A DNA stretch of 64,000 bases, from assembly GCF_900220965.1 (NCBI RefSeq), contig NZ_OBQC01000005.1:1-64000 (forward strand), read 5' to 3'. Made by a program: the position numbers and the translations under genes. The stretch is from Ureibacillus acetophenoni (GTDB lineage: Bacteria > Bacillota > Bacilli > Bacillales_A > Planococcaceae). This document shows positions 16,695-25,097 of the stretch, piece by piece (the first letter of the stretch is position 1; each line of letters starts with the position of its first letter). The notes beneath the pieces are model-generated. The model ran no database searches, was not told where the DNA came from, and saw nothing but the letters and a program-made list of their open reading frames with translations.

Positions 16695-17420
16695 TTATGA
16701 TGATACTTTCGAGACTTCACTTTGCACAGTCACTTCGTCTGATGCATCTTTCTTTGCTTCTTCTTTATCTTTATCAATCCAACTAAGTAAGTACTTTTGA
16801 TAACGTGGCATAATCCAACCTAAAATTTTACCAATGAAATACGCTGCAACGATTGTACCAATCCCAACAGCACCTAAAGTTTGAATAAAAATAATACATA
16901 CTAAACCTGCAATACATACATTTAATAGATCACTCAAAATTTTCGCCTTACTAAATTTCAACTTAAATTTATCGCTAATTACATAAGTAAGTGCATCATA
17001 TGGCATCAATGGGAATTTGGCTGAGAAATAACCTAATAATCCCAATGCAACTATAAATAAACTAATAATTAAAAATAGCCATCTTATAAGTAGTGTTTCA
17101 GGATTGGGGAATAATTGCACAAGGAATAATGTAAAATCCATAAAGAAACCAAACATAAATGAAATAATTAATTGTACAAGCGAATCTATCAAATCAATTC
17201 GTTTACTTAAAATGATTTGTATGAGAATAAATAAAACGTTTGCAACTATTGTCATGATCCCCACAGAGAATCCTGAAGTAAGAGCAAACGCATAAGCTAA
17301 TGATGAAACTGGTGATACGCCTAAATCAGCTTGTATAGAAAAACTAACACCAAGGGAAAGGAAAAACAAACCTACAACATACAAAGTAAGCCGTTTCATT
17401 GTCTTATTTATATGATTCAT
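16695..17420 (-). CDS. YczE/YyaS/YitT-family integral membrane protein
   Basis: About 241 residues with five to six membrane helices and a charged C-terminal tail. The segment GLFFLSLGVSFSIQADLGVSPVSSLAYAF and the later FPLMPYDALTYVISDKFKLKFSKAK are characteristic of the YczE/YyaS membrane family, whose biochemical role is unknown. ATG 17420 is taken as start because GAAGG lies seven bases upstream; the frame extends 16 codons further without a better site. A LysR regulator is encoded divergently 115 bp away and probably controls it, a common arrangement for this family. Confidence 0.88.
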   Translation of the reverse strand: MNHINKTMKRLTLYVVGLFFLSLGVSFSIQADLGVSPVSSLAYAFALTSGFSVGIMTIVANVLFILIQIILSKRIDLIDSLVQLIISFMFGFFMDFTLFLVQLFPNPETLLIRWLFLIISLFIVALGLLGYFSAKFPLMPYDALTYVISDKFKLKFSKAKILSDLLNVCIAGLVCIIFIQTLGAVGIGTIVAAYFIGKILGWIMPRYQKYLLSWIDKDKEEAKKDASDEVTVQSEVSKVSS

Positions 17421-17535
17421 ACAATCCTTCTTTCTAATCAGTAATCTTATATTCATCTTAGCATGCATTATGATATATTAATAATATATATTTTATATAA
17501 AAGTCATATCTAAAACTATATAACGGGGTCGAAAC

Positions 17536-18408
17536 ATGGATATACGTCAATTACAGTATTATAAAGAGATTGTCAAACAAGGAAGTATATCAAAAGCCGC
17601 GGAACTTTTGAATATTGCCCAACCTCCACTGAGTCAAGCATTAAAAAAGTTGGAATTAGAATTAGGAACAACTTTAATTCATCGATATCGACAAAAATGG
17701 CAATTAACTGAAACCGGTGAACTACTCTATCAATATGCAGAGCAAGTCTTGGGCCAGATGGAAGAGGTTCAACGTCGAATACAGGAAATCGAAGAAGGAA
17801 CAGCTGGTACTTTAAGAATTGGCGTTTCATCTGCATGTTCAAACATGCTAATTGATTATATTGCAGACTTCCGAAACAAGTTTCCTCAAATCAAAACGAA
17901 TATTTACTCAGGGGACTCAGAAGGGTTGTTAATGAAGTTAAATCATAAAGAAATTGATATCGCATTAATTATACGACCTAGTAATACAGAACAATATGAA
18001 TATAAATCGCTAAAAGAGCAACCAGCCGTTTTAATCGTTCCTAATGAATGGACTACCTCAATCTCAGAGCAACCTACTTTAGAAGAAATTGCCGAGTTTC
18101 CCTTTATCATGTTAGGTGCGATGGAAGGACATTCGTTTTATGAGAATATAATAAATTCATTTAATAAGCATGATTTAAATCCAAACATTATCATCGAATG
18201 TAAAGATATACAGATGGTTGTTGCTTTTGTAAACAGAGGTCTAGGTATTTCCATTATTCCAAGAATGGAATACCAATCATTACTTTTCGAACATTTTAAA
18301 GCTTATGAACTACATCAATTTAAAATTAATGTAGAACCAGTTTTAATGAAATTAAAGGGTGAACCAACGTCAAAAGCAGCTGCTTGTTTTTGGGATTTAT
18401 TTCAGTAA
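17536..18408 (+). CDS. LysR-family transcriptional regulator
   Basis: 290 residues: an N-terminal winged helix-turn-helix (MDIRQLQYYKEIVKQGSIS, AAELLNIAQPPLSQALKKLE) and a periplasmic-binding-like effector domain from about residue 90. It is divergent from a YczE-family membrane protein gene, so by the usual LysR pattern it likely regulates that gene from the 115-bp region between them, where AT-rich dyads lie. The effector is unknown. The gene ends at a terminator shared with the convergent SASP gene. Confidence 0.93.
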   Translation: MDIRQLQYYKEIVKQGSISKAAELLNIAQPPLSQALKKLELELGTTLIHRYRQKWQLTETGELLYQYAEQVLGQMEEVQRRIQEIEEGTAGTLRIGVSSACSNMLIDYIADFRNKFPQIKTNIYSGDSEGLLMKLNHKEIDIALIIRPSNTEQYEYKSLKEQPAVLIVPNEWTTSISEQPTLEEIAEFPFIMLGAMEGHSFYENIINSFNKHDLNPNIIIECKDIQMVVAFVNRGLGISIIPRMEYQSLLFEHFKAYELHQFKINVEPVLMKLKGEPTSKAAACFWDLFQ

Positions 18409-18416
18409 GATAAAAT

Positions 18417-18445
18417 GGGTTCATCGATTACACGATGAACCCTTT
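18417..18445. terminator. bidirectional terminator between lysR and the SASP gene
   Basis: A perfect 10-bp stem (GGGTTCATCG and complement) with a six-base loop lies between two convergent stop codons; TTT follows on the plus side. Confidence 0.88.
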
Positions 18446-18450
18446 AATCA

Positions 18451-18708
18451 TTATTTTTTGTTCAAATTTTCTTGTGCCATTCTTACAAGTTCCTTCACCA
18501 TGTTTCCGCCTAATCGGCCGCCAACTTTACCTGCTTCTTCTGAAGTAAGCTTTCCATTATAGCCCTCTTTTAACGGAACGCCAATTTCCTTTGCAATTTC
18601 AAACTTCGCTTGTTCAGGATTATTTGTGCCAGCAACTTTTGCTTTTAATTGATCCAATCCTTCTCTTGCTTCTGGTACTAATAGTTTATTTCTATTTCTT
18701 CGAGCCAT
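18451..18708 (-). CDS. small acid-soluble spore protein, alpha/beta type
   Basis: 85 residues, slightly longer than the usual 60-75. It carries both family signatures: KFEIAKEIGVPL (with the GPR protease site between Glu and Ile) and LTSEEAGKVGGRLGGNMVKELVRMAQ near the C-terminus. These proteins coat forespore DNA, switch it to an A-like form and protect it from UV and hydrolysis; they are degraded by GPR at germination. The N-terminal MARRNRNKLLVPEAREGLDQLK is also typical. Strong AGGAGG ribosome binding site. Forespore sigma-G control is expected from family knowledge. Confidence 0.96.
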   Translation of the reverse strand: MARRNRNKLLVPEAREGLDQLKAKVAGTNNPEQAKFEIAKEIGVPLKEGYNGKLTSEEAGKVGGRLGGNMVKELVRMAQENLNKK

Positions 18709-18771
18709 GTCAATCCCTCCTTTTTGTTAACATGGTCTAAAGTAGTTTTTTACATGTAAAGTTTTAATAAT

Positions 18772-18807
18772 AAAAAACGAATGATCTTATCGTGCTAGAT
18801 CATTCGT
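18772..18807 (-). terminator. intrinsic terminator of the VOC gene
   Basis: Minus-strand perfect 10-bp stem (ACGAATGATC and complement) with an 11-base loop followed by TTTTTT, just after the VOC gene. Confidence 0.92.
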
Positions 18808-18817
18808 AATTCAAGGA

Positions 18818-19807
18818 CTATTCGTATTTATTTATAAGATGCAGTTTAATTCCTGCCGGGTCATTCACTTCGATTTCATTGCCATTTTCATTAAAAGAAA
18901 TATTTTCTTTTGTTAAGTTTTCTTTCACTGTTGTCCACTCTGGTTGAGTCAATAATACATTAAAATGCTTCAACCCTTTTGCATTGTCTGGTGGAGATGG
19001 AATTCCCTTTCCTAACCAAGTATTCATTCCGATGTGATGATGATAACCATCTAGGGAAACAAAAAGATGACTGTCACTTTTTGCAACAATATCAAATCCT
19101 AGCACTTCTGTATAAAATGTTTCAGATTTCTCTATATCTGCAACTTGTAAGTGCATATGACCCATTTTTGTACCTTCAGGTAAACCAGTCCACTCATCAT
19201 CCTTCGCTAGATTATACAGTTCAGCAACATTTAACTGATAGGTTCCACCAACATACCCACCTTTACCATCACGGATCCATTCATTTGATGGGATATCTGC
19301 ATATATTTCAATACCGTTTCCTTCAGGGTCTGCTAAATATAGTGCTTTACTATATTGGTGGTCAGCTGCCCCCTGTAAATATAGCGAATCACTTAAATGA
19401 ATAAGGAATTGCCCTAATGTCCTTTCATCAGGAAGTAACAGAGCAAAATGATATAAACCCGTAGTTCCGAACGGTTTATCCAATGTATCTTTCTTTTCTT
19501 CTAGTATAAGTAAAGGATTTTTGCCATCAGCAGTGAGGGAAACTCGCTCACCTTCATCCTTCAATACATTAAAACCAATCGTTTTTTGATAAAAATCGCT
19601 CATTGTTTTTATATCGCCAACCGTTAATGTAACTGCCCCGACTCTAGCAGGTGAATTGATTTCATAATCTTTTGTAGCAACCTCACCATTATTTGCAAAT
19701 GCAAATGCAATTACTATGGCAATTAAGGCAACAGCCACGATAATTATTAAGTTTATTTTTGCAGTCTTTTTCTTACTGTTTTGATTCTTGCTGTTTTTTA
19801 ATGACAT
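18818..19807 (-). CDS. membrane-anchored two-domain VOC (glyoxalase/extradiol dioxygenase-like) protein
   Basis: 329 residues: a basic N-terminus, one membrane helix (about residues 20-38), then two VOC domains. Domain 1 runs from VGAVTLTVGDIKTMSDFYQ with YHFALLL (His) and GNGIEIYAD (Glu). Domain 2 starts MGHMHLQVADIEKSETFY and has HHHIGMNTW, but ends LHLINKY where a metal-ligand Glu is usual. The arrangement is that of Bacillus CatE/YwbC-type ring-cleavage or glyoxalase-like enzymes, but these are soluble; the N-terminal anchor would place the domains outside the cell. The substrate is unknown. Confidence 0.85.
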   Translation of the reverse strand: MSLKNSKNQNSKKKTAKINLIIIVAVALIAIVIAFAFANNGEVATKDYEINSPARVGAVTLTVGDIKTMSDFYQKTIGFNVLKDEGERVSLTADGKNPLLILEEKKDTLDKPFGTTGLYHFALLLPDERTLGQFLIHLSDSLYLQGAADHQYSKALYLADPEGNGIEIYADIPSNEWIRDGKGGYVGGTYQLNVAELYNLAKDDEWTGLPEGTKMGHMHLQVADIEKSETFYTEVLGFDIVAKSDSHLFVSLDGYHHHIGMNTWLGKGIPSPPDNAKGLKHFNVLLTQPEWTTVKENLTKENISFNENGNEIEVNDPAGIKLHLINKYE

Positions 19808-20023
19808 TCTATTTCTCCAAATTCAGTTAGTAGTTTTATATACTTAACATGTAACCATTTTAATTACAAGGATAAGTGAAAGTCAAAGATGTTAGCTTAT
19901 ATCGATCTAGTAATAATTTCCGTCATTTGTTCCTACACTTCTAACATGAATTTGTTAAACAAATTATGAGAAATCCTTGATTTTTCCTTATGAAAGTTCA
20001 TTATTAAAGGTGAGGTGAACAAC

Positions 20024-20596
20024 TTGGCACGTGAACGAAAATTTACAAAAGAAGAATTATATCACGCAGTAAAGCATTTACTACTTAAGCATGGCTACGA
20101 AGGATTTACTTTTACTGTACTTGCGAGCTACCTAGATGTTTCTAGAGCTGCAATTTATAAATATTATGAAAATAAAGAAGAACTAATAAGTGAATATATG
20201 GTTTATGAATTAGAAAAGTTTTTAAATGATATGAAAGCTATCGGAGAAAAGAAAACGTTTCAAGAGCAGTTCGATGCTCTGTTTGATATGATTTTTGCAG
20301 ATTTGAGCCTGTATGAGATTAGAACGATGGGAATGCAAATCCCTATTATTAACAAAAAAATTAAAATGAATAAACAAAAAATAAGTGGGATTATTGTGGA
20401 GTTATATTCATCACTTCAACAATTTGTTGAACTAGGAAAAAAGGAACAAGCGTTCAAGGAAGAGCTCCCAAATAATCTTATATTAGGAATGATTTTTGAA
20501 ACAGTAAATATTCCTAATCAAAATAATATTCCTCTTCCCGATTGGGTTGAGATGATTAAAGGTGTTATATGTCACGGATTGTTCAAAAACAATTAA
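20024..20596 (+). CDS. TetR/AcrR-family transcriptional regulator
   Basis: About 190 residues. The N-terminal helix-turn-helix is classical (FTKEELYHAVKHLLLKHGYEGFTFTVLASYLDVSRAAIYKYYENKEELISEYM); the rest is a helical ligand-binding and dimerisation domain. It is followed by an MMPL transporter gene whose promoter region carries inverted operator-like repeats, so it probably represses that pump. TTG 20024 is favoured because GAGGTGA is five bases upstream; a GTG at 20015 lies too close to its AAAGG. Confidence 0.92.
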   Translation: MARERKFTKEELYHAVKHLLLKHGYEGFTFTVLASYLDVSRAAIYKYYENKEELISEYMVYELEKFLNDMKAIGEKKTFQEQFDALFDMIFADLSLYEIRTMGMQIPIINKKIKMNKQKISGIIVELYSSLQQFVELGKKEQAFKEELPNNLILGMIFETVNIPNQNNIPLPDWVEMIKGVICHGLFKNN

Positions 20597-20597
20597 A

Positions 20598-20680
20598 TTG
20601 ACACTGGTGTAACCTTTGGGTAATAATTAAGAGGCGGAAATTATTCCGCTTATTTTTGCACCAAAGTTACACATCTGTCA
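20598..20680 (+). promoter_or_regulatory. mmpL promoter flanked by inverted TetR-type operators
   Basis: A TTGACA (20598-20603) and TAATAA (20621-20626) separated by 17 bp form a promoter right after the tetR stop. The -35 lies in a repeat, TGACA(n)GTGTAAC(n)TTTGG at 20599-20619, which recurs inverted at 20661-20680 (arms match at about 17 of 20 positions). Each copy contains an imperfect TGACA/TGTAA dyad, as expected for TetR-family operators. Between them a GCGGAA/TTCCGC hairpin (20634-20649) followed by TTATTTTT may end tetR transcription. Confidence 0.7.
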
Positions 20681-20704
20681 CTTTTATGAAAGGACTTAAC
20701 ATTT

Positions 20705-22807
20705 ATGAGAAAAACATTGCAACACGTCACAGATTGGGTTTCAACTAGAAAGGGAGCTTGGATTACTCTTATTATTTGGATACTCGCTATGGTCATTTTG
20801 ACAGTCGCAGTGCCTAGTGTAAGAGAGTATCAAGTAACATCAGTTGCAACTCTTCCAGAGGATATGCAATCTGTCATTGCCAATGACAAAATTGAAGAAT
20901 ATTTTGGTGATAGTGAACTATTACCAGCCATATTGGTTCTTCAATCAGATGATGAGGTCCAATTACAAGATTTAGTTACAATAACTGATGCAATTATCGG
21001 GAAAGATTTTGATGGTTTGAAAGAAATTGTTCCAATGGGAATGTTACCAGAACCAGCAACAAATGCATTCTTTTCTGAGGATCGTACGACAGCAATCATC
21101 CCTGCTAATCTAGACTCAAATTTAGACACAAAACAAGTAAAAGTTATTTTACAAGACATTGCAGAAATTGTTAACGATCAAACCGATTTAACATTATCCA
21201 TTACTGGACCTGCGGGAATCGCTGTAGATACTACAGATTTATTTACTCGTGCAGACGTAGTATTAATTTTAGCTACTGTTGGGATTATTTTAGTATTATT
21301 AATCGTTATTTATCGTTCACCATTAATTGCACTAATTCCGTTATTAGCTGCAGTGTTTGTTTATCAAGTTGTTACCCAGTTGCTAGGACTATTCGGTAAA
21401 GCTGGACTCCTAATGAGTACCCAATCCGTGTCAATTATGTCCGTCTTATTATTTGCTGCCGTAATTGATTATTCATTATTTGTTTTCTCTCGTTATAGAG
21501 AAGAGTTAAAACATAACGAAGATAAGCATTCAGCAATGAAGGTAGCTATGAGAGGAACCGGATTACCTGTCTTTTACTCCGGTGGTACAGTATTACTAGC
21601 TATGCTTATTTTAATCTTCGCCAACTTAGGTGATTATAAAAACTTCGCACCTATCTTTGGTGCTGCCTTAGTAGTGATTATGGTATCTTCGGTAACACTT
21701 GTACCGGCGTTATTTACATTATTCGGTAGAAAATCATTTTGGCCTGTTGTTCCAAAAGTAGGCGATACGACGGTAAAACCAACTTCTATTTGGAGTAAAA
21801 TCGGCCGATTTGTTACGAATAAACCCGTTGTTTCAATCTTAATTATCGGGGTATTTATTTTAGTAAGTGCATCTTATAATGTTAATTTAAAATACGAGTT
21901 TGACTTAATTAAATCCTTCCCAGAAGATATGCCTTCTAGGGTTGGTTATGAAGCATTAGAAGAAAAATTTGCACCTGGGGATCTTGCTGCAACGACTGTA
22001 CTTGTAGAGTCTAATACAGAAATCTCAGAAGAAAACCGTCAAGCCTTAATTGACGAGCTATTGAACCAGGATTATGTTGATACCGTAAGAATAGATAATC
22101 AAACAGAAGATGGAAAGGTACTGACTTACAGTCTAACATTTGAAAATAGCCCATATGCAATCGAATCGATTAATGCATTAGAATTAATTCAGGAAAAAGC
22201 TGATGAAATATTAGATGCAAGTAATATTGACGGTACTTTATATTTCGCAGGTGAAACAGCATCTTCCCTTGATGATCAAAACTTAAACGATCGAGACTTA
22301 ATTGTCATTGTATTATTAGAAACAATTTTAATCTTTATCATGCTTATTTTCTTAACAAAATCCATCAAAATGCCAATTTACATGATGGGAACGATTCTTG
22401 TTTCTTTCTTTGCAGCATTAGGTTTAGGTATGTTCTTAACGAACCTATTCTTTGGAATCGATACAATTAGTAATCGTGTACCAGTGTATGCATTCATTTT
22501 CCTAGTAGCCCTTGGGATTGACTATAATATCATATTAGTTTCTAGGTTCTTAGAGGAAAGAGAAAGACACTCTGTTAAAGAAGCAGTTCAAATCGCAGTA
22601 GCAAGTACTGGCGGAGTAATTTCGTCAGCGGGAATTATTTTAGCAGCCACTTTTGCGGTTCTAATGACTCAACCAATTCAATTACTATTCGTATTTGGAT
22701 TTATCGTAGCGGTAGGTATTTTAATCGATACCTTCTTAATAAGAGGGGTTTTATTGCCAAGTTTAATTGTCTTATTAGAGAAGGATAAAAAGAAAAAAGA
22801 AGCATAA
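20705..22807 (+). CDS. MMPL-family RND transporter
   Basis: 700 residues with 12 membrane helices arranged as two halves of helix 1, a large extracytoplasmic loop, then five helices. Both halves carry the Asp-Tyr proton-relay pairs of MmpL proteins (AVIDYSLFVFSRYREEL in helix 4, LGIDYNIILVSRFLEER in helix 10). MMPL pumps use the proton gradient to export lipids or hydrophobic compounds; Bacillus YdgH-type members respond to membrane stress. The TetR regulator upstream and twin operators fit an inducible efflux system. It ends at a strong terminator. Confidence 0.95.
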   Translation: MRKTLQHVTDWVSTRKGAWITLIIWILAMVILTVAVPSVREYQVTSVATLPEDMQSVIANDKIEEYFGDSELLPAILVLQSDDEVQLQDLVTITDAIIGKDFDGLKEIVPMGMLPEPATNAFFSEDRTTAIIPANLDSNLDTKQVKVILQDIAEIVNDQTDLTLSITGPAGIAVDTTDLFTRADVVLILATVGIILVLLIVIYRSPLIALIPLLAAVFVYQVVTQLLGLFGKAGLLMSTQSVSIMSVLLFAAVIDYSLFVFSRYREELKHNEDKHSAMKVAMRGTGLPVFYSGGTVLLAMLILIFANLGDYKNFAPIFGAALVVIMVSSVTLVPALFTLFGRKSFWPVVPKVGDTTVKPTSIWSKIGRFVTNKPVVSILIIGVFILVSASYNVNLKYEFDLIKSFPEDMPSRVGYEALEEKFAPGDLAATTVLVESNTEISEENRQALIDELLNQDYVDTVRIDNQTEDGKVLTYSLTFENSPYAIESINALELIQEKADEILDASNIDGTLYFAGETASSLDDQNLNDRDLIVIVLLETILIFIMLIFLTKSIKMPIYMMGTILVSFFAALGLGMFLTNLFFGIDTISNRVPVYAFIFLVALGIDYNIILVSRFLEERERHSVKEAVQIAVASTGGVISSAGIILAATFAVLMTQPIQLLFVFGFIVAVGILIDTFLIRGVLLPSLIVLLEKDKKKKEA

Positions 22808-22816
22808 TTACGCTAG

Positions 22817-22847
22817 CCTGAAGGGTTTTTCCCTTCAGGTTTTTTTG
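22817..22847 (+). terminator. intrinsic terminator of mmpL
   Basis: Perfect 9-bp stem CCTGAAGGG/CCCTTCAGG with a T5 loop and a T8 tail. Confidence 0.96.
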
Positions 22848-23025
22848 TTTTCCAACTTATTATTCAATTGAACATATTCTGTCGCAATTGTTTAACATTA
22901 TTTTTCATTAGTTATAAAGCAAAACACTTAGGGAACAATAAAGCTGAACAAAACCTGATACTTTCATAGGGTAAATTTCATAATGAAATTACAAATTAAA
23001 ATTTCTACCGAGAAAGGAATTCGTG

Positions 23026-24558
23026 ATGAAAAAAGTTTCAAATGTATTTTGGATTTCTGTTGCAATCGTCCTCCTTGCATGCATATATGGTGTTATTGCA
23101 CCAAAAAGTTTCGAAAAAACAACTGGGAATATTCAAGCATTTCTTACAACGTCCTTCGGCTGGTACTATCTAATCTTAGTTACGATCATTGTGATCTTTT
23201 GTCTTTTTCTTATTTTCAGCCCAGTTGGAATTATAAAACTTGGGAAACACGATGAGGAACCTGAGTTTTCTAGAGTATCTTGGTTTGCAATGTTATTTAG
23301 TGCAGGTATGGGAATTGGACTTGTATTCTGGGGTGCAGCGGAACCATTGTCTCACTTTATGAATCCTCCATTAGCTGAACCTGGAACAGACACAGCCTAT
23401 AAAGAAGCGATGCGTTATACATTTTTCCATTGGGGTATTCATGCTTGGGCTATATACGCAATAGTGGCATTAGCTTTAGCTTACTTCAATTTCCGCAAGG
23501 GTGAACCGGCGCTCATATCTTCTACCTTAAAACCAATTCTAGGCAAAAAGGCAATGGAAGGTATTTGGGGAACCGTTATTGATGTATTAGCCGTTGTAGC
23601 AACAGTTGTTGGGGTTGCAACAACTTTAGGCTTTGGTGCAACACAAATAAATGGAGGACTTTCTTTCTTATTTGGTATACCAAGTAATTTCACAGTTCAA
23701 TTCATCATTGTAGCAGTCGTAACAATATTGTTTTCCATTTCAGCATCAACTGGATTAGGGAAAGGTATTAAAATTTTAAGTAATGCTAACATGGTGTTAG
23801 CCGTTATTCTTTTGCTTTTAATGTTTATCATAGGACCTACCCTCCTTACGTTAAACATGTTTACAGACTCTCTTGGTGGTTATATTCAAAATATAGTTCA
23901 GATGAGCTTCCGTATGGCTCCACTAGATGAAGAGAATCGTACATGGATTAATGGATGGACAGTCTTTTATTGGGCATGGTGGATTTCATGGTCTCCGTTT
24001 GTAGGTATATTTATCGCTCGTGTATCAAGGGGAAGAACAATACGAGAATTTATTATAGGGGTTTTATTGTTACCTACACTTGTATGTTTTGTTTGGTTTT
24101 CGGTATTTGGTACAGGGGGAATTGAAGTTCAGAAAGCTGTATCTCACGACATTTCTCAATTAGCAACTGAAGAAGTATTGTTTGCTATTTTTAACGAATT
24201 ACCTTGGTCCACAATTTTATCTATTGTTGCAATTGCGTTAGTAAGTATCTTCTTTATAACATCAGCAGATTCTGCAACTTTTGTACTTGGGATGCAAACT
24301 ACATACGGATCCCTTAATCCATTAACTGCAGTAAAATTAACATGGGGAATCGCACAATCAATCGTTGCTTTAGTCCTTATTTATAGTGGTGGGTTACAAG
24401 CATTGCAAAATGCATTAATTATCGCTGCCTTTCCATTTTCCTTTGTAATGATATTAATGATGATTTCGCTATATAAATCATTAGTAAAAGATAAAAAAGA
24501 ACTTGGATTGTATCACAAGCCAAAGCCACGTAAAAAGGTTGAACATACAAACAATTAG
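23026..24558 (+). CDS. BCCT-family betaine/carnitine/choline transporter
   Basis: About 510 residues with 12 membrane helices. BCCT signatures are present: [18 protein letters not shown] near residue 90 and the helix-8 Trp-rich [23 protein letters not shown] near 315-335, plus the [11 protein letters not shown] segment. Members import glycine betaine or related quaternary amines with Na+ or H+ for osmoprotection; the GMGIG form of the glycine motif is the sodium-coupled type (OpuD-like). ATG 23026 is used rather than the adjoining GTG because AAAGGA is seven bases upstream. Originally convergent with rpsI before the island inserted. Confidence 0.95.
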   Translation: MKKVSNVFWISVAIVLLACIYGVIAPKSFEKTTGNIQAFLTTSFGWYYLILVTIIVIFCLFLIFSPVGIIKLGKHDEEPEFSRVSWFAMLFSAGMGIGLVFWGAAEPLSHFMNPPLAEPGTDTAYKEAMRYTFFHWGIHAWAIYAIVALALAYFNFRKGEPALISSTLKPILGKKAMEGIWGTVIDVLAVVATVVGVATTLGFGATQINGGLSFLFGIPSNFTVQFIIVAVVTILFSISASTGLGKGIKILSNANMVLAVILLLLMFIIGPTLLTLNMFTDSLGGYIQNIVQMSFRMAPLDEENRTWINGWTVFYWAWWISWSPFVGIFIARVSRGRTIREFIIGVLLLPTLVCFVWFSVFGTGGIEVQKAVSHDISQLATEEVLFAIFNELPWSTILSIVAIALVSIFFITSADSATFVLGMQTTYGSLNPLTAVKLTWGIAQSIVALVLIYSGGLQALQNALIIAAFPFSFVMILMMISLYKSLVKDKKELGLYHKPKPRKKVEHTNN

Positions 24559-24565
24559 CTTTTAA

Positions 24566-24625
24566 AGCCACTGGATAGTCATTCGTTAGTAGTTAATATA
24601 AGAATGATAATCCAGTGGCTATTTT
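24566..24625 (+). terminator. long hairpin after the BCCT gene
   Basis: Arms AGCCACTGGAT and its complement (24566-24576 and 24610-24620) form a perfect 11-bp stem around a 33-base loop, followed by ATTTTAG. Probably a terminator of the BCCT gene, with a weak U tract. Confidence 0.65.
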
Positions 24626-24639
24626 AGTTCTAAGATAAT

Positions 24640-24671
24640 AAAAAAACCCTCTCTCGAAAATCGAGAAAGGG
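24640..24671 (-). terminator. ancestral rpsI terminator left of the island
   Basis: Minus-strand stem CCCTTTCTCGA/TCGAGAGAGGG followed by TTTTTTT. It lies just beyond the left copy of the rpsI 3' end, so it was presumably the native terminator of rpsI before the element inserted and now has no gene ahead of it. Confidence 0.85.
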
Positions 24672-24694
24672 TTGTAAAACGTTGAATACAGATG

Positions 24695-24758
24695 ATTAAC
24701 GTTTTGAGAACTGAGGCGCACGACGAGCACCTTTAAGACCGTATTTTTTACGTTCTTT
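24695..24758 (-). repeat. left attachment site: 64-bp copy of the rpsI 3' end
   Basis: Perfectly identical over 64 bp to the 3' end of rpsI at the other end of the island. On the minus strand it encodes the last 20 residues of ribosomal protein S9 ([10 protein letters not shown] to FSKR) and the stop codon, but no start or upstream part. Identity stops abruptly (T against C at the next base), as expected for an integration core duplicated by site-specific recombination. Confidence 0.95.
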
Positions 24759-24872
24759 TATGTGTACTTATAATATGAAGATACATGGAATAAAACAGTC
24801 CTTATTATTCAAGGTTTAAATGTTTTTTATTAGCATAATTGAAATTTAATAATATACCGTTATATATGTTTC

Positions 24873-24890
24873 GTGACCAAAAGGTGACCA
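24873..24890 (+). repeat. arm-type integrase site, left end (two GTGACCA repeats)
   Basis: GTGACCA occurs at 24873 and 24884, an 11-bp period, about 115 bp inside the left attachment site. The same heptamer occurs four times inside the right end in the same orientation. Such short direct repeats near both ends are the arm-binding sites of lambda- and Tn916-type integrases. Confidence 0.75.
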
Positions 24891-25097
24891 ATTTATTGAA
24901 AGCATACACCATTAAGGACATCACTTTTTAAAGAAAATTTGACCCATAGTGAAATTCCAAGGAAAGAATTAATTCAAAAGTCAGAGAAAAGGTCTTTAAT
25001 TAGGATAAGACCTTTTCTATTTTATTAATAGAAAAATTCTAAGAATTATTTATTAAAAGCAAAAATTGTTTACTCTACGCTTCTATGGTAGTCTCTT
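24891..25097. other. left-end noncoding stretch of the island with a terminator
   Basis: The 339 bp between the left attachment site and the HNH gene hold the arm repeats and a bidirectional terminator hairpin at 24986-25017 (GAAAAGGTCTT/AAGACCTTTTC, 11-bp perfect stem). The hairpin could end transcription of the HNH gene. The rest is AT-rich with no gene. Confidence 0.75.

Noticed and set aside
22983-23255. 90-codon frame overlapping the start of the BCCT gene
   Set aside because: It overlaps the transporter start in another frame and has no plausible ribosome binding site or protein-like composition.
24695-24758. A truncated second rpsI pseudogene
   Set aside because: Only the exact 64-bp 3' end is present, with no decayed upstream part, and it faces the other repeat across an integrase-bearing element. 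It is an attachment site, not a decayed gene copy.
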